Positions 43,884 to 52,637 of a stretch of DNA of 64,000 nucleotides are shown piece by piece; position 1 is the first letter of the stretch; each line of letters begins with the position of its first letter. The notes beneath the pieces were generated by a model that saw nothing but the letters and a program-made list of their open reading frames with translations, had not been told where the DNA came from and searched no databases. This stretch comes from Spirosoma taeanense. Lineage in GTDB: Bacteria > Bacteroidota > Bacteroidia > Cytophagales > Spirosomataceae. A program made the translations under genes and the position numbers. The stretch is taken from positions 1,674,001-1,738,000 of the forward strand of contig NZ_CP053435.1 of the NCBI RefSeq assembly GCF_013127955.1. The letters are read 5' to 3'.

Positions 43884-45083
43884 TTAGTTGTTGACAGCCG
43901 CCAGCACACGCTTGATCAAGTCGTTAGGATTGCCATTATGCCACCGCCACACGATGACGATGTCGTGTTCCGGATCAATCCAGATAGTGTTCTGACCCGC
44001 GCCGAGGGCCGCAAAACTCGAAGCGGGTGCGTCGGGCCAGGGTTTTCTGCCCGTTGAAGGATCAGGTGTGTTCAGCCACCACAGATACCCGTACGACGGA
44101 CCAACGGGGCCGCGCGTGGTGGCCTGCTTCACCCAGTCGGCCGAGATGATCTGCCGGTCTTTCCAGCGCCCCTGCCGCAGAAACAGATACCCAAAGCGGG
44201 CTTCATCGCGGCTGTTGACCCACAGGCCACCGCCCCAGCGCGTTCCCCCGCTGACGGAAAGCATCCGTTTGCCGTCGACATCGGCAACAGCGTTCGGATA
44301 CGCGATGTATCGCCAGGTATCCGATGCGCCGATTGGGTTCATGATTTCATCGCGGACAACCTCGGGCAGGGGTTTCTTCCAGAGCCGAAGCAGCGACAGC
44401 GCGAGCCGGTTGATGCGTACGTCGTTGTATTCGTAGTACGTACCCGGCTGTTGCAGGGTGCGGGGTTTCCGTTCGCCTTTGCCGAATGCTTCCTTACCCA
44501 CAAAATCGCTGTTTTTTCCCCATAGTTCACCATTCCATTCGCTGGTCTGGCGGGCGTGGTGCTCCCACGTAATCGAGCGGTTCTGGGCCGACTCGTAGCC
44601 ACCATCGTGAATAAGTTTGGCAACCGGGTCGTGGATATCCGGAATCAGTCCGCGCTCGATGGAGATACCCAGCACGGTTGACAGGACGCTCTTGGCCACG
44701 CTGTAGGTCGGGTCGGCCCGTTGCGTGTCGCCCCATTCGGCCACGATATAGCCGTGGCGCAGAACAATACCGTTGGTTTTGGCCCGGCTGGTGGGCATGG
44801 GACCGAGCAATTTGCCGAATATTTCTTCCTGGGTCGAAAAATTAGGCGTCATCTGGGTTGTTTCCTGGGTTCTGGCGAAGGCTACGGCCGAGTCGAGCAG
44901 AGCCGCATTCATACCTACTTTGGCCGGCGGCCGATGCGCCCACTCATCGCCCTTTGGCGGAAAGTAGGGCGCATCGGTCTGGGCTGGCCGGTGGCAGGAT
45001 GCCAGGCAGACCAGGACAGGAAATAGGTAAATAAGCCGTAATTTCCGTTGAAGACGGGGCATCGCCTGTTGGTTAAAAGTCAT
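43884..45083 (-). CDS. serine hydrolase, class C beta-lactamase/PBP4-like lipoprotein
   Basis: The 399-residue protein begins with a lipobox-like leader (VLVCLASC, Cys30). The active-site SxxK is SVAK at 128-131 in DPTYSVAKSVLSTVLG, and a Tyr in TYYEYNDVRINRL probably corresponds to the YxN motif. This is the class C beta-lactamase / D-Ala-D-Ala carboxypeptidase fold. Many such proteins cut small esters or peptidoglycan rather than antibiotics, so resistance should not be assumed. An alternative start is ATG at codon 8. The M28 peptidase gene ends 14 bp upstream on the same strand. Confidence 0.85.
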   Translation of the reverse strand: MTFNQQAMPRLQRKLRLIYLFPVLVCLASCHRPAQTDAPYFPPKGDEWAHRPPAKVGMNAALLDSAVAFARTQETTQMTPNFSTQEEIFGKLLGPMPTSRAKTNGIVLRHGYIVAEWGDTQRADPTYSVAKSVLSTVLGISIERGLIPDIHDPVAKLIHDGGYESAQNRSITWEHHARQTSEWNGELWGKNSDFVGKEAFGKGERKPRTLQQPGTYYEYNDVRINRLALSLLRLWKKPLPEVVRDEIMNPIGASDTWRYIAYPNAVADVDGKRMLSVSGGTRWGGGLWVNSRDEARFGYLFLRQGRWKDRQIISADWVKQATTRGPVGPSYGYLWWLNTPDPSTGRKPWPDAPASSFAALGAGQNTIWIDPEHDIVIVWRWHNGNPNDLIKRVLAAVNN

Positions 45084-45097
45084 TGAGAGCTTACGGC

Positions 45098-46606
45098 TTA
45101 TCGTTCCAGCTTAAAGCCTTCATCGACCCGCACGCGCTGCGGGCGGTTGGCCACGTCCCAGCCCGTCAGGTACATCCAGCGGGTCATATTCGTTAGTTTC
45201 GGCACGTTAATGCGCTCGGGTTCGTCTTTCGGAGTGTGGTAATCCGGATGCAGCAGGGTTGTGAAGCAGATGGCCGGAATGTTCAGCCGGGCGTAGGGGA
45301 GGTGGTCGCTGCGGAAGTACCAGCCTTCGGGGTGATCGGCTCTATCCCAGAGCGTATCGAGTTTAAACTTCGTCAGCGCCTGGTTGGCGGTCATGGCACT
45401 GCTGACCAGGTCAAGCGAGTTGCGGTGCGGGAGCTGCGAACCCAGCAGGGCCGCGCTGTCGGGCGCGTTACGGCCCATCATCTCGCCGTTCAGCACCGCT
45501 ACGATCGATTCAAGCGGAACGGTTGGGTGCGCCGAATAATACCGCGACCCCAGCAGGCCGCGCTCCTCAGCACCATGGAAAACAATCAGGGCCGACCGTT
45601 TGGCGGGTTTCTGGGCGAACGCCCGCCCGATGGCCAGGGCAGCCGCGCAGCCCGTGGCGTTGTCGTCGGCACCGTTCCAGATCGAATCGCCGGCGACGGC
45701 CCGCCGAACCCCGTCGTGATCCTGGTGGGTGCTGAACAGAACGTATTCGTTTTTCAGCTTAGGATCGGTTCCGGGCACCTTCGCTACAATATTGACCGAC
45801 GGATAGTTGAAGCTTTCAACATTAACGACGTTGGTTAGCTGCTGCCCCGGCTGTTTAATCCACTCCAGAGCGCTCGACGGCAGCCAGATGGTGGGAGCCT
45901 GCGAAAAAACGCGCGTGTTCGGTCCGCCCGGCAGGTCGTAACGACCGCGTTCCAGACCCGTTGTCCAGCGTTCGAAATAAAATTGCGCCGGTTGGTTCGA
46001 CACCCAGACAACCGCCTGCGCACCGGCTTTGATCAGTTCGGCGGCCCGCCGGGCCATCGTGCCGAACAGAAAACGCCGGTAACTTAGCTCGGCCGGGGGT
46101 GTTCCCGAAAACTCGATGGCAACGGCCTTTCCTTTGATATCTGCCTTCGCCAGATCGTCGGGTGTGCCTTTGCCCACAAACACCAGGGGCGCATCGACCG
46201 ACGCAATAGCCGGCGCCAGAATAAACGCATCCTGACCGTGGGTCAGCGGGTGGTTACCGATACTGAGCCGGCTGGTTTCAGTAATCCGCGTCCGCTGAAT
46301 ATGAAAAAACTGAAAATACGTTCCGTCGTCGCCGGCCGGTTCCAGACCCATCGCCCGCAATTGTTCGGCAATCCAGACGGAGGCTTTCAGCTCATCCAGC
46401 GTACCGGCTTCCCGGCCCCGGAAGTGATCGCCCCCCAGGGCAAACAAATCGCGTTTGACGTCGCTTTCGGTGATGGACGAAAGGGCGTTGCCCGATTGAG
46501 TTTTATTGACTTTCGACTGGGCATGGCTCGCGACGACTCCCAGACTGAGCGTCAGGAGAAGCAGGCTGGTGAGCTGACGTATGGATTGAAACGTAGGAAA
46601 GCGCAT
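45098..46606 (-). CDS. M28-family zinc aminopeptidase
   Basis: The secreted peptidase has a signal peptide (TSLLLLTLSLGVVASHAQ). The zinc site is visible in STHQDHDG, GADDNATG, and HGAEERGLLGS with the general-base and ligand Glu, plus a later His in YHTPKDE. A protease-associated insertion precedes the metal domain (~150-250). Length is 502 residues from ATG 46606; the frame extends further to 46642 but the leader is then poor. It probably removes N-terminal residues from extracellular peptides, and is likely co-transcribed with the serine hydrolase 14 bp downstream. Confidence 0.88.
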   Translation of the reverse strand: MRFPTFQSIRQLTSLLLLTLSLGVVASHAQSKVNKTQSGNALSSITESDVKRDLFALGGDHFRGREAGTLDELKASVWIAEQLRAMGLEPAGDDGTYFQFFHIQRTRITETSRLSIGNHPLTHGQDAFILAPAIASVDAPLVFVGKGTPDDLAKADIKGKAVAIEFSGTPPAELSYRRFLFGTMARRAAELIKAGAQAVVWVSNQPAQFYFERWTTGLERGRYDLPGGPNTRVFSQAPTIWLPSSALEWIKQPGQQLTNVVNVESFNYPSVNIVAKVPGTDPKLKNEYVLFSTHQDHDGVRRAVAGDSIWNGADDNATGCAAALAIGRAFAQKPAKRSALIVFHGAEERGLLGSRYYSAHPTVPLESIVAVLNGEMMGRNAPDSAALLGSQLPHRNSLDLVSSAMTANQALTKFKLDTLWDRADHPEGWYFRSDHLPYARLNIPAICFTTLLHPDYHTPKDEPERINVPKLTNMTRWMYLTGWDVANRPQRVRVDEGFKLER

Positions 46607-46794
46607 TCGTTCGGTTGATTGAAATGACATTGGTAAAGACAAAGCTACTCCCTGCCGGGCAATGAGTGAAGCATTTTTGCGCCGGAATTGGCAATTCAGA
46701 AAGATTAGACCGCAAAAACTAGCTAATCCCGCTCTGGTTTAAGGCACTTTTGGCGAAAGATGGTATCTTGCCCAACGAAACCTGCACTGATTCG

Positions 46795-47082
46795 ATGCAC
46801 TACGTGATTCATGCCTACGACCATACCGGCCCCGATGCGCTCGACCGGCGTATGGCCGTCCGGCCTAACCATCTCGACTACGTCCGCGACCTAAAAGCGA
46901 AAGGTCAGTTTCTACTTGGCGGAGCGTTGCTTGATTCCGAAGGGCGCATGATTGGCTCCATGCTTATTCTGGATTTGGACACCGAAGATCAGTTAACCGA
47001 ATACTTACAGACCGACCCGTATATTGTGCAGGGCGTCTGGGATCGGATTGACGCCAAACCGTTTCGGAAAGCCGACGTATAA
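46795..47082 (+). CDS. YciI-family protein
   Basis: The 95-residue protein from ATG 46795 has the YciI ferredoxin-like fold. It includes an initial HYVIHAYDHTG strand, RPNHLDYVRDLKAKGQFLLGGAL with the conserved His, and the DPYIVQGVWDRIDAKPF end. Some family members are dehalogenase-like enzymes, but most have no known reaction. The frame starts at 46750, but the extra 15 residues look non-coding. It heads a likely operon with a HAD phosphatase (58 bp later) and PhzF. Confidence 0.85.
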   Translation: MHYVIHAYDHTGPDALDRRMAVRPNHLDYVRDLKAKGQFLLGGALLDSEGRMIGSMLILDLDTEDQLTEYLQTDPYIVQGVWDRIDAKPFRKADV

Positions 47083-47140
47083 CTTCGCTCAACATCCCTG
47101 TTATCCGGGGCGGCATCAGCCTCGAACGAATTTACTGACT

Positions 47141-47809
47141 TTGATACACGCAGCTATATTTGATATGGACGGCCTACTGGTGGACTCTGAGCCCCACTGG
47201 CGGGCCGCCGAACGGAATGTGTTCGGTCAGGTTGGCCTGAACCTGACCGATGAGGAGTGCAAACGCACAACGGGCCTGCCCATTCCGGCCGTGGTTGATT
47301 ACTGGTATGTCCGCCATCCGTGGCCCGAGCGACCAGGGCAGACTAAAGGTGAAATTGCCGACGCCATCACTGCCGGAGCCCATGATCTGATCGGCCGGTT
47401 TGCCGAACCAATGCCGGGGGCTATTGCAGTACTGGAGTTTTTCGGCCAGCAGGGTATCCCGGCGGCTATTGCATCGGCTTCCCCCATGAGCCTCATTGAG
47501 CTGGTGGTTCGGCGGCTTAACATCGGCGCTTATCTGACGCTGTGGCATTCCGCTACGCTGGAAGCCCGCAACAAACCCGCGCCGGACGTGTACATCGGAA
47601 CGGCGCGTAAACTGGGCGTAGCCACCGCCGATTGTCTGGCGTTTGAAGATTCGGGAACGGGCCTGTTATCGGCGCATTCGGCGGGCATGCACACGGTAGC
47701 CGTTCCGGCCGATTTTGAGTACGACGACCCAAAATTTGACCTGGCTACGTTTAAGATTCCTTCATTAACCGCATTTGACCAGACATTTTTCGATTCGCTG
47801 ACCCATTAA
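47141..47809 (+). CDS. HAD-superfamily hydrolase, phosphoglucomutase/phosphatase-like
   Basis: HAD motif I is IFDMDGLLVDSE, motif II is in AIASASPMSL, and motif III/IV is in KPAPDVYIGTARKL with EDSGTG. It looks like the beta-phosphoglucomutase / 2-deoxyglucose-6-phosphatase group of sugar-phosphate phosphatases. The conserved fold begins so close to a TTG at 47141 that this codon is the likely start (222 residues). A longer frame from 47024 would overlap YciI and add residues foreign to the family. The substrate is unknown; it is co-transcribed with YciI and PhzF. Confidence 0.83.
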   Translation: MIHAAIFDMDGLLVDSEPHWRAAERNVFGQVGLNLTDEECKRTTGLPIPAVVDYWYVRHPWPERPGQTKGEIADAITAGAHDLIGRFAEPMPGAIAVLEFFGQQGIPAAIASASPMSLIELVVRRLNIGAYLTLWHSATLEARNKPAPDVYIGTARKLGVATADCLAFEDSGTGLLSAHSAGMHTVAVPADFEYDDPKFDLATFKIPSLTAFDQTFFDSLTH

Positions 47810-47830
47810 CTTTCCTTTTCCTAAAGCCCG

Positions 47831-48634
47831 ATGCGTATTTATCAACTCGATGCATTTACCAGCCGGCTGTTTGCCGGCAATCCGGCCGCTGTTGTACCCC
47901 TGACGAATCAGGGCGGCTGGCCATCTGACGAGCAGATGCAGCAGATTGCGGCCGAGAATAACCTCGCCGAAACCGCTTTTTACACAAAAACCGAGAGCGA
48001 TGCTCATTACCACATCCGCTGGTTCACGCCTACCGTTGAAGTTGACCTCTGCGGTCATGCCACACTGGCAACGGCATATGTCGTGTTTTTTCTGGAAGAG
48101 AAACCCGATACCGACCAAATCTTTTTTGACTCGCGAAGCGGGGCGCTGAAAGTATGCCGGGGCGAAGACGGCTGGCTCACGCTCGACTTTCCGGCGGATA
48201 CTGCCCACAAAGCCAATGTACAGCCGCCTGCGCTGCTGGCCAGCCTGACCGAGAAACCGCTGGCGATCTATAAAGGAAAAACCGACTACATGCTGGTTTA
48301 TGAACGGCAGGAGCAGATTGAAGCCCTTGATCCCGACTTCCGCGAAATGAGTACCGTTCCCGCGCGCGGGGTTATCGTAACGGCACCGGGTACCGATGAC
48401 GTCGATTTTGTTTCCCGATTCTTTGCCCCGCAGTCGGGTATCGACGAAGACCCCGTAACCGGCTCGGCCCATACGACGCTGGTGCCTTACTGGGCCGAAC
48501 GACTGGGCAAAACCGAACTGACGGCCCGGCAGCTCTCGGCCCGGGGCGGCCTGCTGAAATGCAAGCTCAACGGCGACCGGGTGGATATTGCCGGGCAGGT
48601 GCAGCTTTACCTCACCGGCGAGATCGTGAATTAA
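47831..48634 (+). CDS. second PhzF-family protein
   Basis: This 267-residue protein has the PhzF fold: RIYQLDAFTSRLFAGNPAAVV at the start, catalytic Glu47 in NLAETAFY, and DPVTGSAHTTLVPYW near the C-terminus. It is shorter than, and clearly different from, the PhzF-like protein at 38550-39449. It lies 21 bp after the HAD gene and is probably the last gene of the YciI-HAD-PhzF cluster. The reaction is unknown; the family name should not be read as phenazine synthesis. Confidence 0.86.
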   Translation: MRIYQLDAFTSRLFAGNPAAVVPLTNQGGWPSDEQMQQIAAENNLAETAFYTKTESDAHYHIRWFTPTVEVDLCGHATLATAYVVFFLEEKPDTDQIFFDSRSGALKVCRGEDGWLTLDFPADTAHKANVQPPALLASLTEKPLAIYKGKTDYMLVYERQEQIEALDPDFREMSTVPARGVIVTAPGTDDVDFVSRFFAPQSGIDEDPVTGSAHTTLVPYWAERLGKTELTARQLSARGGLLKCKLNGDRVDIAGQVQLYLTGEIVN

Positions 48635-48755
48635 CACAGGCGTAAGCTAGACCAGGGATAGACATAATCTAACTTAGTCATCTGCAATATTTAGGGGGAA
48701 ATAATGCGCGTGCGCTGGAAAATTTTAGCGTTTAAGAAATTCTGTTGGCTATTTG

Positions 48756-48786
48756 TTTGTAATTGGTCTAAATAACTCTATTTTTG
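48756..48786 (+). promoter_or_regulatory. consensus Bacteroidota promoter upstream of the small Cys/Lys-rich gene
   Basis: TTTG (48756-48759) and TATTTTTG (48779-48786) are separated by exactly 19 bp, matching TTTG-N19-TAnnTTTG. The first ATG of a small open frame is 22 bp further on, implying a short leader. Confidence 0.7.
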
Positions 48787-48808
48787 TAGAGTAAATAGGC
48801 AATAGTGA

Positions 48809-48964
48809 ATGAACGCTGACGTAAACAATGCTGATTACCAGTTGGTAACCGATTTTTCGAAGCAGGTAATGCAGTTCAATTCCTTCGTAGGACAGGAGTG
48901 TGTGCTGAAGAAGTGCTGCAAGAAGTATAAAAAAAGTAAGCGCTGTAAGAAGTGCCCGGATTGA
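48809..48964 (+). CDS. 51-residue Cys/Lys-rich small protein of unknown function
   Basis: This short gene lies in the gap between PhzF and the GNAT gene. It starts at ATG 48809 and ends in TGA. The N-terminal half is ordinary and acidic (MNADVNNADYQLV...). The C-terminal half is dense in Lys and Cys: C31, C36, C37, C46 and C49, in the pattern CxxxxCC...CxxC. Such a pattern could bind a metal, nucleic acid or the membrane surface, but no family is recognised. A promoter with the full Bacteroidota consensus lies 22 bp upstream, which supports it as a real gene. A frame on the opposite strand over the same bases is less convincing. Confidence 0.6.
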   Translation: MNADVNNADYQLVTDFSKQVMQFNSFVGQECVLKKCCKKYKKSKRCKKCPD

Positions 48965-49038
48965 TAATGTAGGGTGAGTACATCGATCAGAGCGAAGTCA
49001 GATGGGCCTAAGTAGCCGTTTTTTGTCATCTTCGCCGG

Positions 49039-49491
49039 ATGGAATTACGTTACGAACGCTACGACGGTCTGCCGCCCGAACCCCTGCTTTGTTCGCTGCT
49101 CGATCTGCTGGCTGGCGTTTTCGGCAACCAGACCCAGGCCGAGCTCTTCTCTGAACTCACTTATCAGTTTTCCCGAACTCCTGGCCTGACGTTCCTGGCG
49201 ATCGACGATGGGCAGGTCGTTGGCTGTAAACTGGGCTACGAACGTAAACCAGGGCATTTTTATAGTTGGCTCGGCGGTGTCCATACCGCTTACCGGGGCC
49301 GGGGCATCGCCAGAGAGCTGATGCATCGGCAGCACGACTGGTGCCGCCAGCAAAACTACCATACCGTTCGGACCCAGACCTATAACCAGTGGCGCGCCAT
49401 GCTCATTCTCAACCTGCGCGCTGGCTTTGATATCATCGGCACCCAACAGGGCAAACAAGGTCTGACGATCATCCTCGAAAAGCGATTGTGA
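49039..49491 (+). CDS. GNAT-family N-acetyltransferase
   Basis: The 150-residue GNAT protein has the acetyl-CoA loop VHTAYRGRGIARELM (consensus RxxGxG/A) preceded by the core strand TFLAIDDGQVVGCKLGYERKPG. It ends in NLRAGFDIIGTQ, the usual last two strands. The substrate is unknown. It lies 36 bp upstream of hemW on the same strand but is functionally unrelated by sequence. Confidence 0.85.
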   Translation: MELRYERYDGLPPEPLLCSLLDLLAGVFGNQTQAELFSELTYQFSRTPGLTFLAIDDGQVVGCKLGYERKPGHFYSWLGGVHTAYRGRGIARELMHRQHDWCRQQNYHTVRTQTYNQWRAMLILNLRAGFDIIGTQQGKQGLTIILEKRL

Positions 49492-49527
49492 GGAACCCCC
49501 CGGCTGGCTTAATTGTCCTATGGAGAG

Positions 49528-50664
49528 ATGCATCTTTATCTTCACATACCGTTCTGCAAGCAGGCCTGCCACTACTGCGACTTTCATTTCAGCACGAACC
49601 TGAGTCAGAAGTCGGCTCTGGTCGATGCGCTCTGTGCCGAGATTATTCAGCAAAAAGATTATCTGCCTGGGAAGGAGCTAACAACCGTTTATTTTGGGGG
49701 CGGTACGCCCTCGCTGCTGACGGAGTCGGAGATCGCGCAGATTTTTGAGACTATCCACGCGCAGTTTACACTGGCACCCGACGCCGAAATTACGCTGGAA
49801 GCCAACCCCGACGACCTGAACGAAGTTGCTGAACGCTCCGGCAAACTCAGGTTGCTGCGCCGGTACGTCAACCGCCTGAGCGTGGGGATTCAGACGTTTG
49901 ACGAAGCGACACTCCGCTGGATGAACCGCGCCCACTCGGCTGCCGAAGCCCTGAGCTGTATCGGGCGCGTCCGGGAGGCCGGTTTTGAGAACCTGAGTGT
50001 AGATCTGATTTACGGCATTCCCAACCGGGACGCGTCGCTCTGGCAGTTTGATTTGCAGACGATGCTCGCGCTCGACGTACCGCACCTGTCGGCCTATGCG
50101 CTGACCATCGAACCCGATACGGCCTTCGGACGATGGCAGCAGAAAGGCAAGCTGCCCGCTATTGATGAGAACCTGGCCGCCGAACAGTTTACCGACCTGA
50201 CGCGGGCATTGACCGGAGCCGGTTACGAACATTACGAAATCTCGAACTTTGCCAAACCCGGTCGGTACGCCCGGCACAACACCGCCTACTGGCAACGTCG
50301 GCCGTATCTGGGCGTCGGGCCGAGCGCGCACTCCTACAATGGCCATAGTCGACAATACAACGTAGCCAATAATGCGCGGTATCTGGCCGCGATCCGGCAG
50401 GGTAGCCTGCCCGCTACCGTTGAGGAACTGACGCCAGCCGATCAGGTTAACGAATACCTGCTGACGGGCCTGCGCACGCAGTGGGGCTGTTCCCTTACCG
50501 AACTGGATACTTTGTTGGGAAGCGATTTTGCCAACCGGCAGGCCCGCGATCTGGCAACGCTCTATGCCTCAGGCTGGCTCAGCCGCAACGGCGACCGCCT
50601 GCGGCTGACGGATGCGGGCAAGCTGTTTGCCGACCGGGTAGCCGCCACGCTGTTCGTGGACTAA
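49528..50664 (+). CDS. hemW: radical SAM haem chaperone
   Basis: The protein contains the radical-SAM CxxxCxxC motif as CKQACHYCDF at residues 10-17 after ATG 49528. It also has YFGGGTPSLL, TLEANPDDL and the HYEISNFAKPG segment typical of HemW rather than of coproporphyrinogen oxidase (HemN). HemW acts as a haem-binding chaperone that delivers haem to respiratory proteins. The length is 378 residues. A TTG frame start at 49513 is less likely. The CXXXCXXC pattern is the main evidence; hemH lies ~29 kb away, so no operon with it exists. Confidence 0.9.
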   Translation: MHLYLHIPFCKQACHYCDFHFSTNLSQKSALVDALCAEIIQQKDYLPGKELTTVYFGGGTPSLLTESEIAQIFETIHAQFTLAPDAEITLEANPDDLNEVAERSGKLRLLRRYVNRLSVGIQTFDEATLRWMNRAHSAAEALSCIGRVREAGFENLSVDLIYGIPNRDASLWQFDLQTMLALDVPHLSAYALTIEPDTAFGRWQQKGKLPAIDENLAAEQFTDLTRALTGAGYEHYEISNFAKPGRYARHNTAYWQRRPYLGVGPSAHSYNGHSRQYNVANNARYLAAIRQGSLPATVEELTPADQVNEYLLTGLRTQWGCSLTELDTLLGSDFANRQARDLATLYASGWLSRNGDRLRLTDAGKLFADRVAATLFVD

Positions 50665-50773
50665 CCCCTGGATTAACCGGTACATGACGAGTTAGTCAAA
50701 ATTTTAGAGGAAAGCAGAAATTTCGGGTTTCATTAGGCAAAAATGTTCATTTTCGCGCAACAGTCCTGATTGT

Positions 50774-51604
50774 ATGCCTCCGCAACGTCCTACGAACACG
50801 TTCCGAAATACGCCCCCGCAGCCCCGCCCCAAAGCCGGCCATTCGTCGACTCCGCGTTTGCAGAAGGCTGGCCGCTGGCAGCAGGCCCGCCGGTTCATCC
50901 GGGAGCGGCCAATGCTCGAACGGGTCTACTGGATTGCGGTGAAAGTGTTTCTGTGGCTGTTTTTCAGCTCCATTGGCTACGTCATTGTTCTGAAATACAT
51001 TCCGGTCTGGATAACGCCCCTGATGGTATCGCGCTGGATGGACACCATCGGGACGGACGAAAGCAGCAAGCTATACAAAACGTGGCGTTCCTACGACGAA
51101 ATCAGCAAGGAAGCTGCATTAGCGGTCGTGGCCTCTGAAGATCAGGCGTTCCCGACTCACTGGGGCTTCGATTTTGATGAAATTCAGGACGCCATCAAAG
51201 AAAACCAGCGTCGGAAACGGCCCCGTGGAGCCAGTACGATCTCCCAGCAGGTCGCCAAGAACGTTTTTCTGTGGAATGGCCGCAGTTATATCCGCAAGGG
51301 GCTCGAAGTGTACTTTACGGCGCTGATTGAGCTGATCTGGGGTAAGAAACGTATACTGGAAGTGTACCTGAACGTAGCCGAAACCGGACCGATGACCTTT
51401 GGCGTGGAGGCTGCATCGCAGCGATTCTACGGGCATTCGGCGGAGTCGCTCTCGCGCAGCGAAGCCGCCCGGATTGCGGCCGTTCTGCCCAACCCGCGTT
51501 TGTTCTCTATCCGAAATCCGTCGAATTATATCCTGCGCCGAACCCGGCAGATTACCCGGCAGATGCGCTACCTGGGCGGTCAGAAATATATCCGGAATCT
51601 GTAA
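50774..51604 (+). CDS. mtgA: monofunctional biosynthetic peptidoglycan transglycosylase
   Basis: The enzyme polymerises lipid II into glycan strands. A basic Pro-rich N-terminus (~1-45) is followed by a transmembrane helix (~52-75) and a GT51 domain. The catalytic Glu122 is in ASEDQAFPTHWGFD, followed by RPRGASTISQQVAKNVFLW, the second GT51 motif, and ILEVYLNVAETGP. Length is 276 residues, typical for MtgA lacking a transpeptidase domain. The catalytic side is periplasmic. The gene follows hemW by 109 bp. Confidence 0.93.
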   Translation: MPPQRPTNTFRNTPPQPRPKAGHSSTPRLQKAGRWQQARRFIRERPMLERVYWIAVKVFLWLFFSSIGYVIVLKYIPVWITPLMVSRWMDTIGTDESSKLYKTWRSYDEISKEAALAVVASEDQAFPTHWGFDFDEIQDAIKENQRRKRPRGASTISQQVAKNVFLWNGRSYIRKGLEVYFTALIELIWGKKRILEVYLNVAETGPMTFGVEAASQRFYGHSAESLSRSEAARIAAVLPNPRLFSIRNPSNYILRRTRQITRQMRYLGGQKYIRNL

Positions 51605-51623
51605 GACAAACGGGCGGAACGTG

Positions 51624-51956
51624 TTATACCCCTAGTTCCACGCTGGGGTCCCACAGCCGCGTTTTAAAATCCACCACCCGGTCGTCCTTGACCCGAACGC
51701 CCTCGTCTTCCAGGAGTTGCTGCATGACGGTTGGCCCGCCAAAGAAATGCTTCCCCGACAGCACGCCGACGCTATTGACCACCCGATGCGCCGGTATGCC
51801 GTGGCCGTGCGAGGCCGTCATGGCCCAGCCGACCATGCGCGCCCCCGCCCGCAGACTCAGGTACCGGGCGATGGCACCGTACGTCGTGACGCGCCCTGGC
51901 GGAACCTCCCGCACAACCCGGTACACTTCCTTGAAATAGTCTTTCTCCTCCAGCAT
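51624..51956 (-). CDS. alkyltransferase-like (ATL) protein, catalytic Cys replaced by Ala
   Basis: The 110-residue protein from ATG 51956 has the C-terminal fold of O6-alkylguanine-DNA alkyltransferase, with VPPGRVTTYGAIAR and RMVGWAMTASHG. The active-site PCHR is replaced by PAHR (Ala56), so it cannot accept alkyl groups. Known ATL proteins bind O6-alkylguanine and hand it to nucleotide excision repair; Ala or Trp at this site defines that group. The frame start at GTG 51989 would add a leader outside the family. It is convergent with mtgA and is followed closely by a DUF3109 gene upstream on the same strand. Confidence 0.85.
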   Translation of the reverse strand: MLEEKDYFKEVYRVVREVPPGRVTTYGAIARYLSLRAGARMVGWAMTASHGHGIPAHRVVNSVGVLSGKHFFGGPTVMQQLLEDEGVRVKDDRVVDFKTRLWDPSVELGV

Positions 51957-52000
51957 AACAGGCGGGTGCCGGTTCTTAACGACCGGCACCGCTGAGGTTG

Positions 52001-52576
52001 TTATTCGATCATTTCCTTGTTCTCAATCTGGTCCACCAACTGGTTGTACCATTCTTCGCCGTAGGCCCGGATGAGCGCTTCGCGGACGAATTTGTAGATG
52101 GGTACGTTCAGCTGTTCGCCAAAGCCACAGGCAGGGCTGCAGATAGGCCAGCGATCGTAATTCAGGGCGTGGAACGATTCGTATTTGGTTACGCGAATAG
52201 GGTAGAGGTGGCACGACAGCGGTTTTTTCCAGTCCACTTTGCCATCGTTGTAGGCTTCTTCGATGCCGCATTTCAGAATTCCGCGCTCGTTCCAGGTGGC
52301 GTACACGCACTCCCGACCGCCAACGGTGGTGGTCACGAAGCCACCCTCTCCATCAGATTCGTAGCCGCCCCGCTCTTCAATAACCCGAATTCCTTCGGGC
52401 GACAGGTAAGGCTTTACGTCCTTATAAATACGGTCCAGAATAGCCGGTTCATCGCCTTCCAGCGGAGCGCCCATATCTCCTTCCACACAGCACGCGCCTT
52501 TGCATTTGTCCAGGTTGCAGACAAAGAATTTTTCGGCTACGTCGTCACTGATGCAGGTGTTGTCAATCAGTATCAT
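52001..52576 (-). CDS. DUF3109 (YkgJ-like) Cys-cluster protein
   Basis: The 191-residue protein has an N-terminal cysteine cluster (C20, C25, C29, C30 in FFVCNLDKCKGACC) and further Cys in RECVYATW, LKCGIEE, LSCHLYPI and CSPACGFG. Such clusters resemble the YkgJ-type Fe-S or zinc-binding fold of DUF3109, whose function is not known. It starts at ATG 52576, 62 bp downstream of the CHU_C-type gene's end. The ATL gene follows 44 bp downstream, and the three may be co-transcribed. Confidence 0.85.
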   Translation of the reverse strand: MILIDNTCISDDVAEKFFVCNLDKCKGACCVEGDMGAPLEGDEPAILDRIYKDVKPYLSPEGIRVIEERGGYESDGEGGFVTTTVGGRECVYATWNERGILKCGIEEAYNDGKVDWKKPLSCHLYPIRVTKYESFHALNYDRWPICSPACGFGEQLNVPIYKFVREALIRAYGEEWYNQLVDQIENKEMIE

Positions 52577-52619
52577 TCAGGTTAAAGCGGGTAATCGTCC
52601 GCAAATTGTCGTTTACAGC

Positions 52620-52637
52620 CGCGGGCGTTTGCCCGCG
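52620..52637. terminator. short hairpin at the end of the gliding-type gene
   Basis: An 8-bp perfect GC-rich inverted repeat with a 2-nt-plus centre (52620-52637) directly follows the stop of the gene starting at 55046. There is no clear U-run, so it may be only a weak pause or 3' stabiliser. Confidence 0.4.

Noticed and set aside
43884..45083. Antibiotic-resistance beta-lactamase
   Set aside because: The SxxK fold is shared with esterases and carboxypeptidases; no evidence supports resistance.
48835..49029. 64-residue minus-strand frame antisense to the small Cys/Lys-rich gene
   Set aside because: No promoter on that strand and only an ordinary hydrophobic composition, while the plus-strand gene has a consensus promoter and a regular Cys pattern.
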